DNA of 64,000 nt. Source: Liolophura sinensis (Eukaryota > Mollusca > Polyplacophora > Chitonida > Chitonidae). Shown here piece by piece: positions 12,612 to 24,400 of the stretch; position 1 is the stretch's first letter, and each line of letters opens with the position of its first letter. The notes under the pieces were generated by a model. The model did not search any database and was not told where the DNA came from. It worked only from the letters and a program-made list of their open reading frames with translations. The DNA is taken from NCBI RefSeq assembly GCF_032854445.1, contig NC_088307.1, positions 7,452,017 through 7,516,016 of the forward strand. The letters are read 5' to 3'. Made by a program: the position numbers and the translations under genes.

Positions 12612-13435
12612 AATTACATGCATTTACACTACAGGCTTCTAGCCCAGGTCAACAATATTTACATATGTTCGCAGTAGTTCGATGGTATAGTTTTAAGGAC
12701 GCTAACTTTATGCCTGGTATCAACGAAACGAACGTAGTGTTACATGCATTTACACTACAGGCTTATGACTCAGGTCAACGATATTTGCGTCTATACATGA
12801 GTAGTTCGATTGTATAGTTTTAAGGACGTTCGATCTCAATGCTTGGCATCAGCGAGGCGAATGTATGTAAGCCGGATCATACGTCTAGTGGACCTCTTCA
12901 ATGGAAGTAAATAATCAACGCATACATTCAAACTGCATGATTAGGCTTGAATGAATATAACAAACTCAAACAACTACATTTCCGCCTGCTAACTGCAGAA
13001 AAACATTTTCATTGCCTAATTAACTTTTAACTGACAAATTTTTCTACAAAAAGCTAAACATAAACAATAAGAAAAACGCACTCTATAGCACACGATCGCA
13101 TGTGACGTGAGTATTGTCCGCATAAACGCTAACTTTAATTATGAATCTTACGTTTCTTTGTATGAAATACATGTAACACTTGACATACAAGGTGAGCTGT
13201 GATCTTAGGGACGAGACTGCATGGAATTTACAAAGTTATAAATTGACCTTAGAACTGTATATTTTTCGTAGCTAAATCTGCCAGATTCTCACATGTAGAG
13301 AGTTACATGCATTTACACTCCTGGCCTCCAGCCCATGTCAACAATATTTACATATTATATATAGAGGAGTTAGATGGTATAAAGTTTCAAGGACGTTAGC
13401 TTTATGCTTGGCAACAACGACAAGGGTGTAGCTAA
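12612..13435. repeat. three copies of an approximately 125-bp repeat
   Basis: Copies begin near 12612, 12735 and 13305 with ATTACATGCATTTACACTAC or a close variant, and continue through CAACAATATTTACATAT and ATGGTATA.TTT.AAGGACG to GC.TGGCA.CAACGA. They lie 3' of the DED gene. Confidence 0.7.
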
Positions 13436-13663
13436 GAAAAAGAATCAAATAAAACGATCAATCGTAAATTAAGATCCATGCGGGCAATGAAAACGGTCAT
13501 GAAAAATGATTCACCGGATATACTTTGTCATTACACCAGTTGGGTCATCTTTCTTTCAGACGACGAGCGGGCATGACTGGAATAAAGAAGGCGATGAAAT
13601 TTGATGCAGAATGTTTGTCGTAAATTTTACATTACCGGTAGGCCTACAGGTTAAAATCCAAGT

Positions 13664-14233
13664 TCACAATTTAAGTTTAGCCAGTAATTTGGAGACGGAA
13701 CTTTGCGACCCCGAACTGGAGGAACGCTTTCTCTTGGTTTTCTTTTTCTTTCTCTTAGAAAGGTTCATTTTTTCGTCGTCGCTAAGAGAACTCAATCGAC
13801 TATGTGAACTGCACTGCGATTGGTTATCAAAGTTGTCAGCGAATACGTCCTCTGTCTCTTCCCTCTCTCTGTTGATCCAGATATCGCTAAGTAGCTTATA
13901 ATTTGCAGTGTGGATGACTTCCGGCACAGGTATCTCACGTGACGTATCCCATAATTCCCGGAAATCAGACGTTACCGCCAGGAGGTCTTGTCGTCCGATG
14001 GCGGGAAAAACCTCTTCGAAAAATGAGATGTTCCTTGGGCCCAAGAGCTCGATTTGCTGAAGTTGGACGAACAGCTCAGCGGCTGTATGAATGTTCTCTC
14101 TTCGTCCACATCTCACACGTTCCTCTGCAGCCAGCACAAGCTTTATGCCCTCCAAGTCCACCGGCTTGAGCTCACAGGCAAGCTTCAGAAGAAATTTAGC
14201 GTAGGAAGAAATCTTGTAGGTAGGCTCTGCCAT
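13664..14233 (-). CDS. death effector domain protein with basic nuclear-type tail
   Basis: A single open coding exon of 189 codons. Residues about 8-95 look like a death effector domain: SSYAKFLLKLACEL opens helix 1, AAELFVQLQQIELLG fits the central helices, and AIGRQDLL carries the RxDL motif typical of DEDs such as those of FADD, caspase-8 and DEDD. The rest is hydrophilic: an acidic stretch (EREETEDVF), a serine-rich part, then a lysine/arginine block (KRKKKKTKRKR) and SVSKLLAKLKL at the end. There is no caspase domain. DEDs mediate homotypic contacts in apoptosis and NF-kB signalling; the basic block suggests nuclear or nucleolar location, as in DEDD (inference). A TTTACCAG acceptor lies 5 bp upstream of the ATG, which suggests a 5'UTR intron. 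The exact family member is not known. Confidence 0.8.
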   Translation of the reverse strand: MAEPTYKISSYAKFLLKLACELKPVDLEGIKLVLAAEERVRCGRRENIHTAAELFVQLQQIELLGPRNISFFEEVFPAIGRQDLLAVTSDFRELWDTSREIPVPEVIHTANYKLLSDIWINREREETEDVFADNFDNQSQCSSHSRLSSLSDDEKMNLSKRKKKKTKRKRSSSSGSQSSVSKLLAKLKL

Positions 14234-14554
14234 CGTGCCTGGTAAAAGATGGTCCTACAAAAAATAAAAACAAAATGCTTAGGATTTTTCTTCTTATATA
14301 TGAAAGTGATATATGTTGAGGCCCATCCGCCTACGCAAGGCTTTGGATCAAATGCTTATACCGGAAGTCCACATAATGGCCGTGGAATCCAGAGGCCAGT
14401 GGTTCGGCCGATGCTTTAGGTTGGGAGATTGGCCAGGTATACCTGTCCAAGTGAGGTTGTTTCCCATGGGCTCTGTACGGATCTGGAACTTAAATAATGC
14501 AAATCGAAATAATAATAATAAATTAATGGAAATACTCTCAAAAAAATGAATTTT

Positions 14555-14735
14555 AAATTTAACAGAAAGTCTGAGTGATGCAAGAATGTATACTGTTGCT
14601 GCAGTAGAATGTTCTGTGATTGCAGTAGATTATTCTGTTAAATATAGCGCACACATTCTATTACAAAAAAAGAAATTACTCTGGCAGCAGATTCTTTGTT
14701 ACAATGAACTGATTTTCTTTTAGTGTAAGCTTTGT
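14555..14735. mobile_element. MITE family M1 copy
   Basis: Starts near TTTAACAGAAAGTCTGAGTG and contains TATTCTGTTAAATATAGC, both shared with copies at 17030, 18395 and 45712. These elements have imperfect inverted ends of about 45 bp and no coding sequence. Confidence 0.65.
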
Positions 14736-15949
14736 TTTCTCCCATAACGCTTACTTCTGTATATGACGGCCTGCTTGGGCTACTCAGCCGGATTTCAGTA
14801 TTTTGTGACTCGATATAAATTTACGCAACTCGCGCAATTTCTGGGGAATACCCTTGTAAGGGTCAGGCCGAGGGACTATCAGTCTACAGACAAAAAGGAC
14901 CAACAACAATAAAACTTTGAACTCGTTAATAATTCCTCGAACGATGCATTACAGATCTTACCATGCATCTGCATGAGCTAACTGTTGAAAGCAAACCGTA
15001 AATGATTTTGTGCGGTTAGTTTCTTGATTTACCTTCTTAAAAACAAAAAGTGTTGTAGACCGAAAGCCCCTGGTACAGCGCCTCCTTCCTTTTTGGCGCG
15101 TAAAAAGGTGGTGCCATAACCTACATACAAGCTGGTCATGAATGGCCTTAAGTAAAACAGTGGCTGTCTGAACCGGTACATTTAGTGACGAGTCGCTTCG
15201 CACATAGAAACCTCTTATCTCATGCACCAAGAACCTGTTTTACCCACTGCTATTTATTTAATTTGTGAACCTATATAGGCCTATAGACCGCAGTAAGTGC
15301 TGAAACGTGCAATCAACTTAAAGTCCAAATTTGTTTTTAAAATAGGAATGATAATGTATAATGTTACAATTAAGAGGTTGAGCAATAACTATAGCTAAAG
15401 ATCGACACAGATTAACAGTTGTTTAGCTTATAGGCCTACCCTGACATAGAGATAGCTTTGTAAACTAAAACCATGATAAAAAAGATCACATCAAAACCAT
15501 AATTCAAACTTAAAAAAGATGATTTACTCCGGTTTCATCTATACCATTCGCAATGTGACATCTGTCGTACTGACAACTCTTTGAATTCGATTCGTCGAAT
15601 GAGAATATGACAAGCGCTTAAATTTAATTCGACAAAAGATTTCATCTACATTCAAAAGGTTTGACATATATGCACAAAGTGCGATTTCTAGAAATGACCA
15701 CGCAAGCAACTCGTCGAATTCCAAACGTCGTGAATGACAATATGACAAGCGCTACAGGATTTGTAGAATTCGACAAATGGCGCCGTGTGAACACGAGGTA
15801 AGAAATGCAGCTTGTTCTATTTGCATTCGACTATACAGTCACATTCTACGAGAAGAACATCTATATTTTCTCGATATACTATCGCCATGTTACAATGCTG
15901 TTATATATTACTGACACTTTTGACGCAACACTCGTCAAAAATAAAATAA

Positions 15950-16060
15950 TGTGTTAATTTTCACAGAAAGTCTGTTGTTTGAGTGATGGTCGAATGCATC
16001 TGTTATAATAACATAATACTGTGTCAACATAATATCGCACTTTTTCACCTAAATTAATTT
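15950..16060. mobile_element. MITE family M1, partial copy
   Basis: TTTCACAGAAAGTCTGTTGT, TGAGTGATGGTCGAATGCAT and a short ATAATAACATAATACTGTGT block match the ends of M1; the middle is missing. Confidence 0.6.
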
Positions 16061-17029
16061 CAGTGAAAGATGAACTATTTCACTATGCCTACACCCCATA
16101 GTTGTATCAGAATGCTTCAAAATATTGGTTGCAGATACTGATGGACGAAATACGAATGCACGCAGTATACGTAGCTAGGCTTGCATACATACTTAGGTCA
16201 CCGATGGCGACATGTGGATGGGTATAGGTTATAGGACAAGACAAAATGAATTGCAATGATCTCACATTCTCAAGGCCACTGAGTCATTTTCATTTTTATC
16301 AGGCTGGCATCTCTAAGAACATGTCCACATAATATATCACCCATATCTGCCCCTTTACATACAGTGGATACAGTTCGTTACTGGTTTGAAAGTTGCCCGA
16401 TTGTATACAGAGCTCTGAAGTTGGGCTCAAATACAATCGTATACAACTCACTTGATGGACAGTCGGAAGCAAAAATCTTGCATGTGAACTCACCTTTACG
16501 TATAGCACGACTCAATGGGCCAACCTGCACGTTGACATATGAACAATGTTAACTAAAAAAACTAGCTAGTTATAGCTTCGACATACACAGTAAGCTTACC
16601 TCAGCGACGATACTGAATTAACACTTGTCAAGCCTGACATATATATATACTGACAAGTTGCTATCCGGTAAGCCTATAGACGTGCAGCCTTGGGTAGAAA
16701 ATGGAGGTAAACAAAATACCCGGGTCTCACATCACGTCAGATTCATTCATGAAACATCCCAGGCCTGACCCACTTTAAACCCATATAAAAGGGTGTGCGT
16801 TAGGATGTCATTTACCAAACACATGGGGCGGAAATACGCATGCGTTGTGTATGCAGCCTCCTAATATAGAGCCAGCGAGTTCCCAACTTCCTGTTTCACT
16901 CCGTTGAGTGGATATGCATTTGTCCACTATATCTTGTCATATCCTTCACTGAGGCCTAATGGCATGTTATTCTAAAAGGAATTACAATAAAATAAAATGC
17001 TCTGTAAAAAAAAATTTTAAAAATCTGTT

Positions 17030-17215
17030 TTATTTAACTGAAAGTCTTGGTGATGTTGTAGCCTCCTCTGTTGTTGCAGCAGATTATGTTATATTCACAT
17101 GAAGATTGTATTAGAATAACAGGACATTATGTTGAATATTACACAGTATTACGTTATAACAGAATACACTGTAGCATCACTCAAACAACATGCAGACTTT
17201 CTCAACAAAAGAGAG
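17030..17215. mobile_element. MITE family M1 copy
   Basis: It runs from AACTGAAAGTCTTGGTGATG through ACATTATGTTGAATATTACA to a reverse-complement end (TAGCATCACTCAAACAACAT, then GCAGACTTTCT), so both inverted ends can be seen. Confidence 0.75.
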
Positions 17216-17289
17216 TAGCCCGCACTGACTTACTTTTGTTTTAACGGCGATGTGCTTTTAAATGACTCTGTAGAAAGGGTTTATTTTCT

Positions 17290-18285
17290 CATTTCTTGAA
17301 CTTGTGTTTCGCCTGACGAACGAAAGTTGAAGTAACTTTGTAAAGGGTTTAAACTGTAAGATTGTTGTTTTGTCACGGAAAATTAGAACGATGAACAGGA
17401 AATGAAGACATATCATCATTTAAATAGAGACACATTTCATCATATTAGTTTAATTGTTTGGCGTCATTGTGTATTGGAGGGGCTTTACAGGGGCGGTGGG
17501 GGCTCCGTGGCCTCCGTGGTTAGCGTGCAGCGCGGCGCAATGACCCAGTGAGGAGGCTCTGACCAATGTGGTCGCTGTGAGTTCAAGTCCAGCTCATGCT
17601 AGCTTCCTCCATTTATTCCGAAATGTCTACACTATATAAAAAAGAGACCGACAATGTTATATTGTCTTCATATCCAATAAGCATTCCACACAGGTGCCAC
17701 AAACATATTGAATATATAAATTATATAAATTTAAATAATAATGATACAAACGATGACTGGAGTGTCCTGTGTTTTTTGAAACATTTTCGTAAATGCCAGT
17801 GGTTACACTGCATCCCTTCTAATGGGCAGGGCAGCAAAGTCTTCTTCGTTTTCGGAACTCACTTTACAGGCAGGAGCATTGAAGTGACGCCATAAACGGT
17901 TCATATAGCTCGCTTCTGGAACTTTTGTTTCGCCTAAGTGACTGTAGATTTCATAATCTCGCTACTCGAACTTTTATTTCCCCCGAGGGTGAAGTGCTAT
18001 TACATAAAAGGTTTATAATTTCGTTTCTTTGTTTCGCCTGACGGTGAGGTGTTTTTAAGTGACCCAACATAAGGCTCATACTCTCGTTTCTTGAACTTCT
18101 GTTCGCCTGAAGACAAGGTACTTTGAAGTAACTCTGTAAAGGGGTAAGGCCTACAGTATGAGATTCTTGTTTTGTTGAGGAAAACTCGGACAATGAACAA
18201 GAAAAGAAAACATATCTTAAGATAAAAAGTGACACATTTCACCACATTATTACAATATTTTTGAGTCATTCTGTGTACTAGAGAA
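17290..18285. repeat. direct repeats: 170-bp pair plus short 50-bp units
   Basis: About 170 bp at 17300-17475 recurs at 18105-18285 (AAGTAACTTTGTAAAGGG, then GACACATTTCATCATATTA or close variants). Between them 17905-18130 holds several copies of a unit of the type TTTCTTGAACTT.TGTTTCGCCTGACG. A SINE head is inserted between the two long copies. Confidence 0.7.
17498..17612 (+). mobile_element. SINE family A, tRNA-like head
   Basis: CTCCGTGGTTAGCGTGCAGC (A-box region) and GCTGTGAGTTCAAGTCCAGC (B-box region) are clear. The second half of the SINE is absent. Confidence 0.75.
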
Positions 18286-18394
18286 TTGTTAATGTTAACA
18301 AAAATTAATCTGATAATTTTAACAAAAAATGAATATGATAATTTTAACAAAAAATGAATATGATAATTTTAACAAAAAAATTAATCTGTTAACA

Positions 18395-18605
18395 ATAGCA
18401 AAAAGTTTGTTGTTTGAGTGATGCTAGAATGTATTGTGCTATTGCAACAGGTTATTCTGTTAAATGTAGCACATCTATTCTGTTAATTCAACATAAAGAT
18501 TCTATGAGACTAACAGCACATTATGTTGAATATGACACAGTATTATGTTTTAATAACAAAATAAATCCTAGCATCACTCAGGCAACAGAATTTCTGTTTT
18601 AGTGT
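18395..18605. mobile_element. MITE family M1 copy, both ends visible
   Basis: Begins near TTTGTTGTTTGAGTGATGCT and ends CATCACTCAGGCAACAGAAT. The centre (TTAATTCAACATAAAGATTC) is shared with the 45712 copy. Confidence 0.8.
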
Positions 18606-18689
18606 ATGACCAATAGAGTGCTGAAACGATGAAGTCCCTGTGACCAGTCAAAAGCAACGGTCCTTTAAATGCATGTGCACCGCAGACAT

Positions 18690-18818
18690 GATCACATCTG
18701 TTATTCTGTTAAATGTAGCACATCTATTCTGTTAATTCAACATAAAGATTCTATGAGACTAACAGCACATTATGTTGAATATGACACAGTATTATGTTTT
18801 AATAACAAAATAAATCTT
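18690..18818. repeat. recent duplicate of the M1 MITE centre
   Basis: 18698-18816 is essentially identical to 18451-18570. A near-perfect 120-bp copy this close suggests a recent local duplication or gene conversion. Confidence 0.8.
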
Positions 18819-18819
18819 T

Positions 18820-19700
18820 TAAGTGCATGTGCACTGCAGACATGCTCACATCTATATTTAGGATATGCAACTGTGGTTATGGAACCCGATAGAGGACATG
18901 TCACTACCTCGACCTTTCTGCTACAGGGTGAGGCAACGAGGTGACGAGGTAGCCAAGCGAGGTAACAAGGTAACGAAGGTCCAACTACCTGAGTAGATCG
19001 TCCGTCCACATACCTAGGCCCACGTGCCTGTTTAAACGCCTATACATTTATACTTGGTTGGCGAAGTTTCACAGGCACAGTGACAATCAATGGTAAAGCG
19101 CACACCGACCATTTCACGCCTAGTCCGAGAAGTCCGCTCTAAACGATGGCAAGAATCCAAAACAGGTGTCAACTGTGGATCTTACATCTCAGCTCGCCCG
19201 CACACACAACATCGCATGTATATGTTCCTTCCCGTAAGGGCACGCCAGACCCAAATATGCGACTCGGTCACCGCTGAGGCAGGAGCCATTTTACCAGTTT
19301 TAAATAGTTTGACTATAACTATAGGTCCAACTATCGCATATTGCAACAGAAATCAGCCGTCTTTGAAGGTAACCAGTGGCCAAGAAGGTAAGATTCCATA
19401 TGGCGTTGACGAACTACTCGTCCCTGAGTTGAAGCGAGATCATGGTAATCAAGGTGCGTACTGAGTAATCGCTGCGAAAAGTGGTCTAATACTGTCAGGC
19501 CGATATGTGTCTTTGATACGAAAAATACGTGTGGATTGGACGTCGAGAATGGCAGAATGTGCTGGATAGCATCAACAGAGATGTATGTCAAAACGGACTG
19601 AAGAATGCTTTGAGTCCATTCAACTTAGCTGAGATGGTGTTAGGTGGGCTGGCGCTTCCAGCCTTTACTTTTTATAAGGGCCAAGGGTATAGGGTATATC
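18820..19700. other. no gene recognised
   Basis: A plus-strand open frame at 19090-19464 and several shorter ones exist, but I see no motif. The region runs into a retroelement fossil at about 19700. Confidence 0.4.
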
Positions 19701-20035
19701 ATGGTATAAGCACGTAAGGGCGATCTACCGATTTGAAACAAGGTCCTGTGATTGTGAAATTCTCCTGAATGACAAAAATGTTGTCATATTAGCTCCCGAA
19801 ACACGTGATCGACGCTACGCTATCAGACTAGGCATCTCACAAACTCTTGATGCATGTTCTTGACTGCTGGCCTGAGACAAAAAAAAAAAAAAAAAATTGC
19901 AAGTCAATTTTCAAGGCCTTGTCAAAATCAGACAGATACTAGGCAATTTGTATTGGTGGTCGGACATGGACAACCATGAGAAAGACGCTGTAAAACATTG
20001 TCAGCTCGCAGTGTCAAATGCGGATTTACTACATG
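19700..20035 (+). mobile_element. Ty3/Gypsy-like LTR retrotransposon fossil (integrase region)
   Basis: A short piece resembles the zinc-binding N-terminus of a Ty3/Gypsy integrase (a LYWWSDMDNH type motif followed by a KHC). A region just before it looks like the stretch between RNase H and integrase. No terminal repeats were seen. It is a small, broken and probably old fragment. Confidence 0.5.
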
Positions 20036-20149
20036 CTGTTGGAGGGGGAGTGGCCGCCTCAAATTGCAGGAGACGCATTAATAGCATTGTAATACGAAAC
20101 CGCAACGGACAGCCAGACTCCGGAAGATCAAGATTGATACATGTAACTT

Positions 20150-20260
20150 TTGCTTAGCGCTTTTTATTAGCGCATCGTCCACCGTCATCTCATTTGTGGT
20201 ATGACCCGAGGCGGGTTCGATCCCAAGTCTCCCGACAACGAAGCGATTAGGCCACTGACG
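20150..20260 (+). mobile_element. SINE-like family B copy, partial
   Basis: Contains TTGTGGTATGACCCGAGGCG followed by GGTTCGATCCCAAGTCTCCC, a good tRNA B-box, as in the other family B copies. Confidence 0.6.
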
Positions 20261-21250
20261 CGGTCGAAATTACAGTGACTGGATTACAGTTTAACTTAGG
20301 CCGTGCGTCGAAGCAACATACCGAAAATAACGGACTGATCTTCTGGTTATATCAAAACAAGAAATAACAACCATTGAATAACCAAGTGTGCCATAATTTT
20401 ATCATTTAATGAACACATCTTCAAAGCATAGGTATTTCTTATATCATATATAATGCGCCCGCAATTGTGAAATATTTCTTTGGGTTGTGTTATCACGTTT
20501 TTGCTACTGCAATGGATGATGACCTTGACCTCTGACCAACACTTTGACCTTGCCGAACTACTTATAATGTACGTTTTTCTCGTACGTTATCAGTAGTGAA
20601 AGTGTAATAAAAACTGGTTGTCAACTCATCAATGTGGATATAACTAGCTATTTTATAAGGTTAAGCTTGGCATACACCGGATATTAAGACCCAAGAAATC
20701 AACATGGCCGCTGTGTTTATGGCGGTAACCGCTTGTGTATGGGAAACAGCGACGAGGCTCAACTGGGGTTGTATATCCAATTGTTACGTGGAGCCGTTAT
20801 ATCGATCCAATCTAAAGTCGTACGGTCATCAGCCACTACACCAACTCCGTACGACCAGTGGAGTCGAATTCCGTCTTAGCCTCTCGGGTATACTTAGCTT
20901 AGGGTTACACACACTTAGGCATATTTTGCAGCTTGGGAACGGCAGATAACGGAATATCTGGGACGGATTCCACATAAGTCAAAATTTAAAATTGCATCAT
21001 AATGCTTAGTTTTTGCTACTGGAAAATGAAACTTGCATGCATTTGTCTTAAGACAACACTGATGAGGTGGACAAACTTTTAATTTCTGAAATCTGATTTC
21101 AGATAGCATTTCAAATTCTAACTTCAGTCAGAATTCACTTTATGAAATCGTCCCCTGGTCTTCAAAGTTAATCCTGATTCATTTAGTTTTCACTCAACTG
21201 CTGTGCACTCATGCAAGTCACTGAGGAAATTTCTCACGTATGACACACAT
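20261..21250. other. intergenic, no gene seen
   Basis: No exon or known repeat can be supported. The open frame at 20704-20949 (+) shows no recognisable domain. Confidence 0.5.
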
Positions 21251-21255
21251 TTATT
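21250..21255 (-). terminator. probable COQ4 poly(A) signal
   Basis: TTTATT on the plus strand is AATAAA on the minus strand, about 170 bp after the COQ4 stop codon. Confidence 0.55.
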
Positions 21256-21422
21256 CGCCCGCAGGGCGTGTAAAGAGTTCTAAACTTGTTTCCCTTTAAG
21301 TCTCTTTATCAGGGCTGCCCTTCACCCGTGTCCTGTTCGGTGCATGTCTCTTCACCAGAAGCTGTCCTCCATCTGCGTTTCCCCTGTGGTGTGACTTTTA
21401 GATCTCGGTGTATGATACTTTG

Positions 21423-24400
21423 TCAGGAGCTGTCCTTCATTCGCGGACTGCCTGTTACCGGAAGTGGTATTATGTCCAGCTCTCGGCGCAAGTCCTCTAG
21501 GTTTTGTTCCCAATGCTTCTCATAGTACACAGCCATCAGGAATTTGGCGCTACTGCCACATTTGATAGCCCACGGCAGATACGTCTGCAGGTACTTCCTC
21601 TGCCATCTGGGGAATCAGAAAACCAGAAAATGCAGAATTCTTCTGGGGTCTACTCCCTAACAGTATTGAATTAAAGTTTGATACATGTCTTCACCATGGC
21701 AAGTTACATACAAGTACCAAGTTTAGGTTTCACTCTGTTTTGTCCATTTTCGACAAAATAATTGCCATTTTGGACCTGTGTAGGAGATTCTTTTAAACAG
21801 TTTGCCATACTGAAACTTGATGGATCACTTGACCATGACAAGTTACAGTTTCACGTTAATTCATTCACTTTCGAGAAAAGTATGACCATTTCTTGTCCAG
21901 CTATTGACGCTGATAGTTTGCCAGACGTTTTCTCTAAACAGCTTTATTAGTCAGAACTGAAACTTGGTAGACGTCTTCACCATGGCAAGTCCCAGATAAA
22001 TTCCTACTTTGGGACAGTTTCTTCTTTTCTTGATAAAATTATCACCATATCTGTTTTATTGTCTTGGCATCACTCGACTTACCTTGGGCCAAATCTAACG
22101 GGCCCCATTAGGGCTCCCATCACACACATCGGTAGCCCCGTCTGTATGGCCTCTATCCACTTCACAACCACTTCACCCAACATGTTAGGCGGCATTCCTG
22201 CCGGGAGAGAAGACAGACAATACAGGGAGTGTGTGTGTGTGTGTGTGTGGGAGGAGGGTGGTGGTCGTGGTGTGGGGTATTTACCTCAGTTAATAAGTAT
22301 CTCACATTCTAAAAATATACATTTCACTCCACAGATCAAAAGAACTTGGGCAATGTGTTTAGGAACTCATCCGTCAAAGCCCAGAAGATTATATCCTGTA
22401 ATTTTCAACCTTGATTGTTTCAAAATAATCCTAAAACAATCATAATATATGTAGAAAAAATCCAGGAACAAAATTTCATGACATCCATCCTCATAACTCC
22501 TTACACAAGTTTTCCAAAAAACAGGTCCACTTTTATGGCAAAAATATGATTTTAACATGTAAAAGTTAGCCGAAACTATCACACTTTTTCTGAGGGTGAA
22601 GTATTTTAGAAATTTCAGAAAATGCCACATACATCACCTCTCATTTACCTGTGACAGCGTGGAACATGTGGTGACACAGTCTGTACCCTACCATCACACA
22701 TATCACTTCACGTTTACCTGTGACAATGTGGAACATGCCATGACATCACCTCACATTTATCTGTGACAGTACGGAACATGTGGTGAAATTGTCTGTACCC
22801 TAACATCACTTACATCACCTCACATTCACCTGTGACAATGTGGAGCATGCCATGACATTGTCTGTACCATAACATCACCTCACATTTATCTGTGGCAGTG
22901 TGGAACATGTGGTGACATTGTCTGTACCCTAACATCACCTCACATTTATCTGTGACAGTGTGGAACATGTGGTGACATTGTCTGTACCCTAAAATCACCT
23001 CACATTTATCTGTGACAGTGTGGAACATGTGGTGACACTGTTTGTACCCTAACATCACCTCACATCACCTCACGTTTACCTGTGACAATGCTGAACATGC
23101 CGTGACATTGTCTGTACCCTAACATCATCTCACATTTATCTGTGACAGTGTGGAACATGCCATGACATTGTCTGTACCCTAACATCACCTCACATTTATC
23201 TGTGACAGTGTGGAACATATGGTGACATTGTCTGTACCCTAACATCACATACATCACCTCACATTCACCTGTGACAATGTGGAACATGCTGTGACATTGT
23301 CTGTACCCTAACATCACCTCACATTTACTTGTGACAGTTTGGAACATGCCGTGACATTGTCTGTACCCTTACATCATCTCACATTTACCTGTGACAGTGT
23401 GGAACATGTGGTGACATTGTCTGTACCCTAAAATCACCTCATCATTTACCTGTGACAGTGTGGAACATGTGCTGACATTGTCTGTACCCTAACATCACCT
23501 CACATTTACCCGTGACAGTGTGGAACATGTGCTGACATTGTCTGTACCCTTACATCACCTCACATTTACCTGTGACAGTGTGGAACATGTGTTGACATTG
23601 TCTGTACTTTAACATCACCTCACATTTACCTGTGACAATGTGGAACATGTGGTGATATTGTCTCTACCCTAAGATCACCTCACATTTACTGTGAAGTGTG
23701 GAATATATGGTGACATTGTCTGTACCCTAACATCACCTCACATTTACCTGTGACAGTGTGGAACATGTCGTGACATTGTCTGTACCTTAACATGATGTAC
23801 ATAAGTTCTGGGTCGTCAACAAATCGAACAGGAGCTCTTGCATCTGGACTAAAACCCTGAAATAAGCAAGGAGTGCTTAAAATGGCCAACATAATGTACA
23901 GATATGTACACTGAGATTTACATCTGAAGAGCTGGAACACAAAGTGTGGATTGAATCCTGGCCTCGGATAGGGAATTTCTATATATCCCTGGTGTCACTG
24001 TTTGTGGGGCTTTACTCAATTATTTGCATAGTTCATTGGTATTTAAAACATATGAATGAACAATTTTTCACACATAAAGGAAACGGGAGTTCCAAGAGTA
24101 AACCAGCAAATGCTGACTTATATTTATTTATTTATGTGATTTGTGTTTTACTCCGTACTCAAGAATATTTCACTTATACGACAGCGGCCAGAATTATGGT
24201 GGGAGGAAACCGGGCAGAGCCCGGAAGGAACCCACAACCATCCGCAGGTTACTGGCAGACCTTCCCATGTATGGTCAGAGAGGAAGCCAGCTGGTCTTGA
24301 ACTCACAATGACAGCATTGGTGACAGGCTCCTGGGTCATTACCCTGTGCTAGTGCGCTAACCAACTGAGCCACGGAGGCCCCCTGCTGACTCATTGTAGG

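Larger units (their letters stand above)
9000..13600. other. gene-poor region rich in old repeats
   Basis: No exon can be supported. It holds family B and C repeats, a dispersed repeat at 10225-10400, a roughly 110-bp direct duplication at 10000-10230, a GAT microsatellite near 12300, a SINE fragment and a three-copy 125-bp repeat. Isolated open frames (for example 9649-9984 and 12454-12119 -) look like chance. Confidence 0.5.
14736..17490. other. intergenic, no gene seen
   Basis: AT-rich DNA with no supported exon. A partial M1 MITE (15950-16060) is present. Near 15600 and 15720 two similar 'ATTCGA...GAATGA.AATATGACAAGCGCT' segments form a short dispersed duplication. Confidence 0.5.

Noticed and set aside
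17498-17612. tRNA gene
   Set aside because: A- and B-box-like motifs are there, but the sequence does not close into a full cloverleaf and matches the head of a dispersed SINE.
19090-19464. 124-codon plus-strand frame before the Gypsy-like fossil
   Set aside because: No motif of a retroelement or host protein could be recognised, so no gene is called.
22810-23347. Long minus-strand open frames (95 and 82 codons) as separate genes
   Set aside because: They consist only of the 60-bp unit copied from COQ4 exon 5; they are repeat units, not independent genes.
24143-24352. Short open frames on both strands
   Set aside because: They lie within a full-length SINE in a COQ4 intron.
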